Position numbers and translations under genes: made by a program. A stretch of 5,341 bases of DNA, from contig JAQVUQ010000210.1 in NCBI GenBank assembly GCA_028699365.1, forward strand, positions 1 through 5,341, in the 5' to 3' direction. The notes under the pieces were generated by a model. That model saw only the letters and a list, made by a program, of their open reading frames with translations. It was not told where the DNA came from and did no database searches. How positions within the stretch are numbered: position 1 is the stretch's first letter; every line of letters starts with the position of its first letter. Origin of the DNA: UBA5359 sp028699365 [NCBI: bacterium]. GTDB lineage: Bacteria; UBP13; UBA5359. This document shows, piece by piece, positions 5,310-5,341 of the stretch.

Positions 5310-5341
5310 ATGTATAGGTATCCGATGTCGCGATTTGAGCA
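5310..5341 (+). CDS. Start of a gene running off the right edge
   Basis: An ATG at 5310 begins MYRYPMSRFE and stays open to the end of the window. GGGAGGT at 5291-5297 lies 12 bases upstream, a strong Shine-Dalgarno match at a slightly long distance. A second ATG at 5325 is possible but lacks a good site. Only ten codons are visible, so no product can be proposed, and it may not be a real gene. Confidence 0.4.
   Translation, partial: MYRYPMSRFE

Overview
The window looks like a bacterial chromosome segment, most plausibly from an anaerobic, sugar-using Bacillota (Clostridia or Limnochordia type). This placement is a weak inference from three things: a Gram-positive-style lipoprotein sugar receptor, strong AG-rich Shine-Dalgarno sites, and a decayed IS1634-like transposase. 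Base composition is patchy. In sampled 60-base stretches G+C is 26/60 in the receptor gene and 40/60 in the isomerase gene.

Layout. Positions 1-1169 hold the 3' part of a large gene, probably carbohydrate-active (resembling polysaccharide deacetylase or GH57-like proteins), with a nine-G run at 40-48 that appears to shift the frame. Positions 1224-2537 encode a complete ABC sugar-binding lipoprotein. Positions 2538-2850 hold a decayed coding stretch instead of the usual permease genes, with a near-consensus promoter inside it. Positions 2880-3689 encode an intact xylose-isomerase-like TIM-barrel protein with all four expected metal ligands. From 3690 to 4536 there is no intact gene. This stretch is a patchwork of a deleted IS1634-like transposase, the tail of a uroporphyrinogen-decarboxylase-like gene on the minus strand, and an unidentified plus-strand remnant. 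Positions 4537-5064 encode a 175-residue acidic protein of unknown function. It is followed by another broken reading frame (5043-5235) and the first codons of a gene leaving the window (5310-5341).

Function. The left half is a carbohydrate locus: polysaccharide or oligosaccharide processing (partial gene), sugar capture outside the membrane (lipoprotein), and an intracellular sugar isomerase/epimerase. The permeases and ATPase that the receptor needs are not here and must be encoded elsewhere if it works. The right half looks like a region of gene decay and IS-associated rearrangement. I see no tRNA, rRNA, CRISPR array or clear terminator, and no convincing undescribed system. The most useful leads are the poly-G frameshift, the chain of gene remnants, and the 175-residue unknown protein. 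Several apparent frameshifts could also be sequencing or assembly errors.
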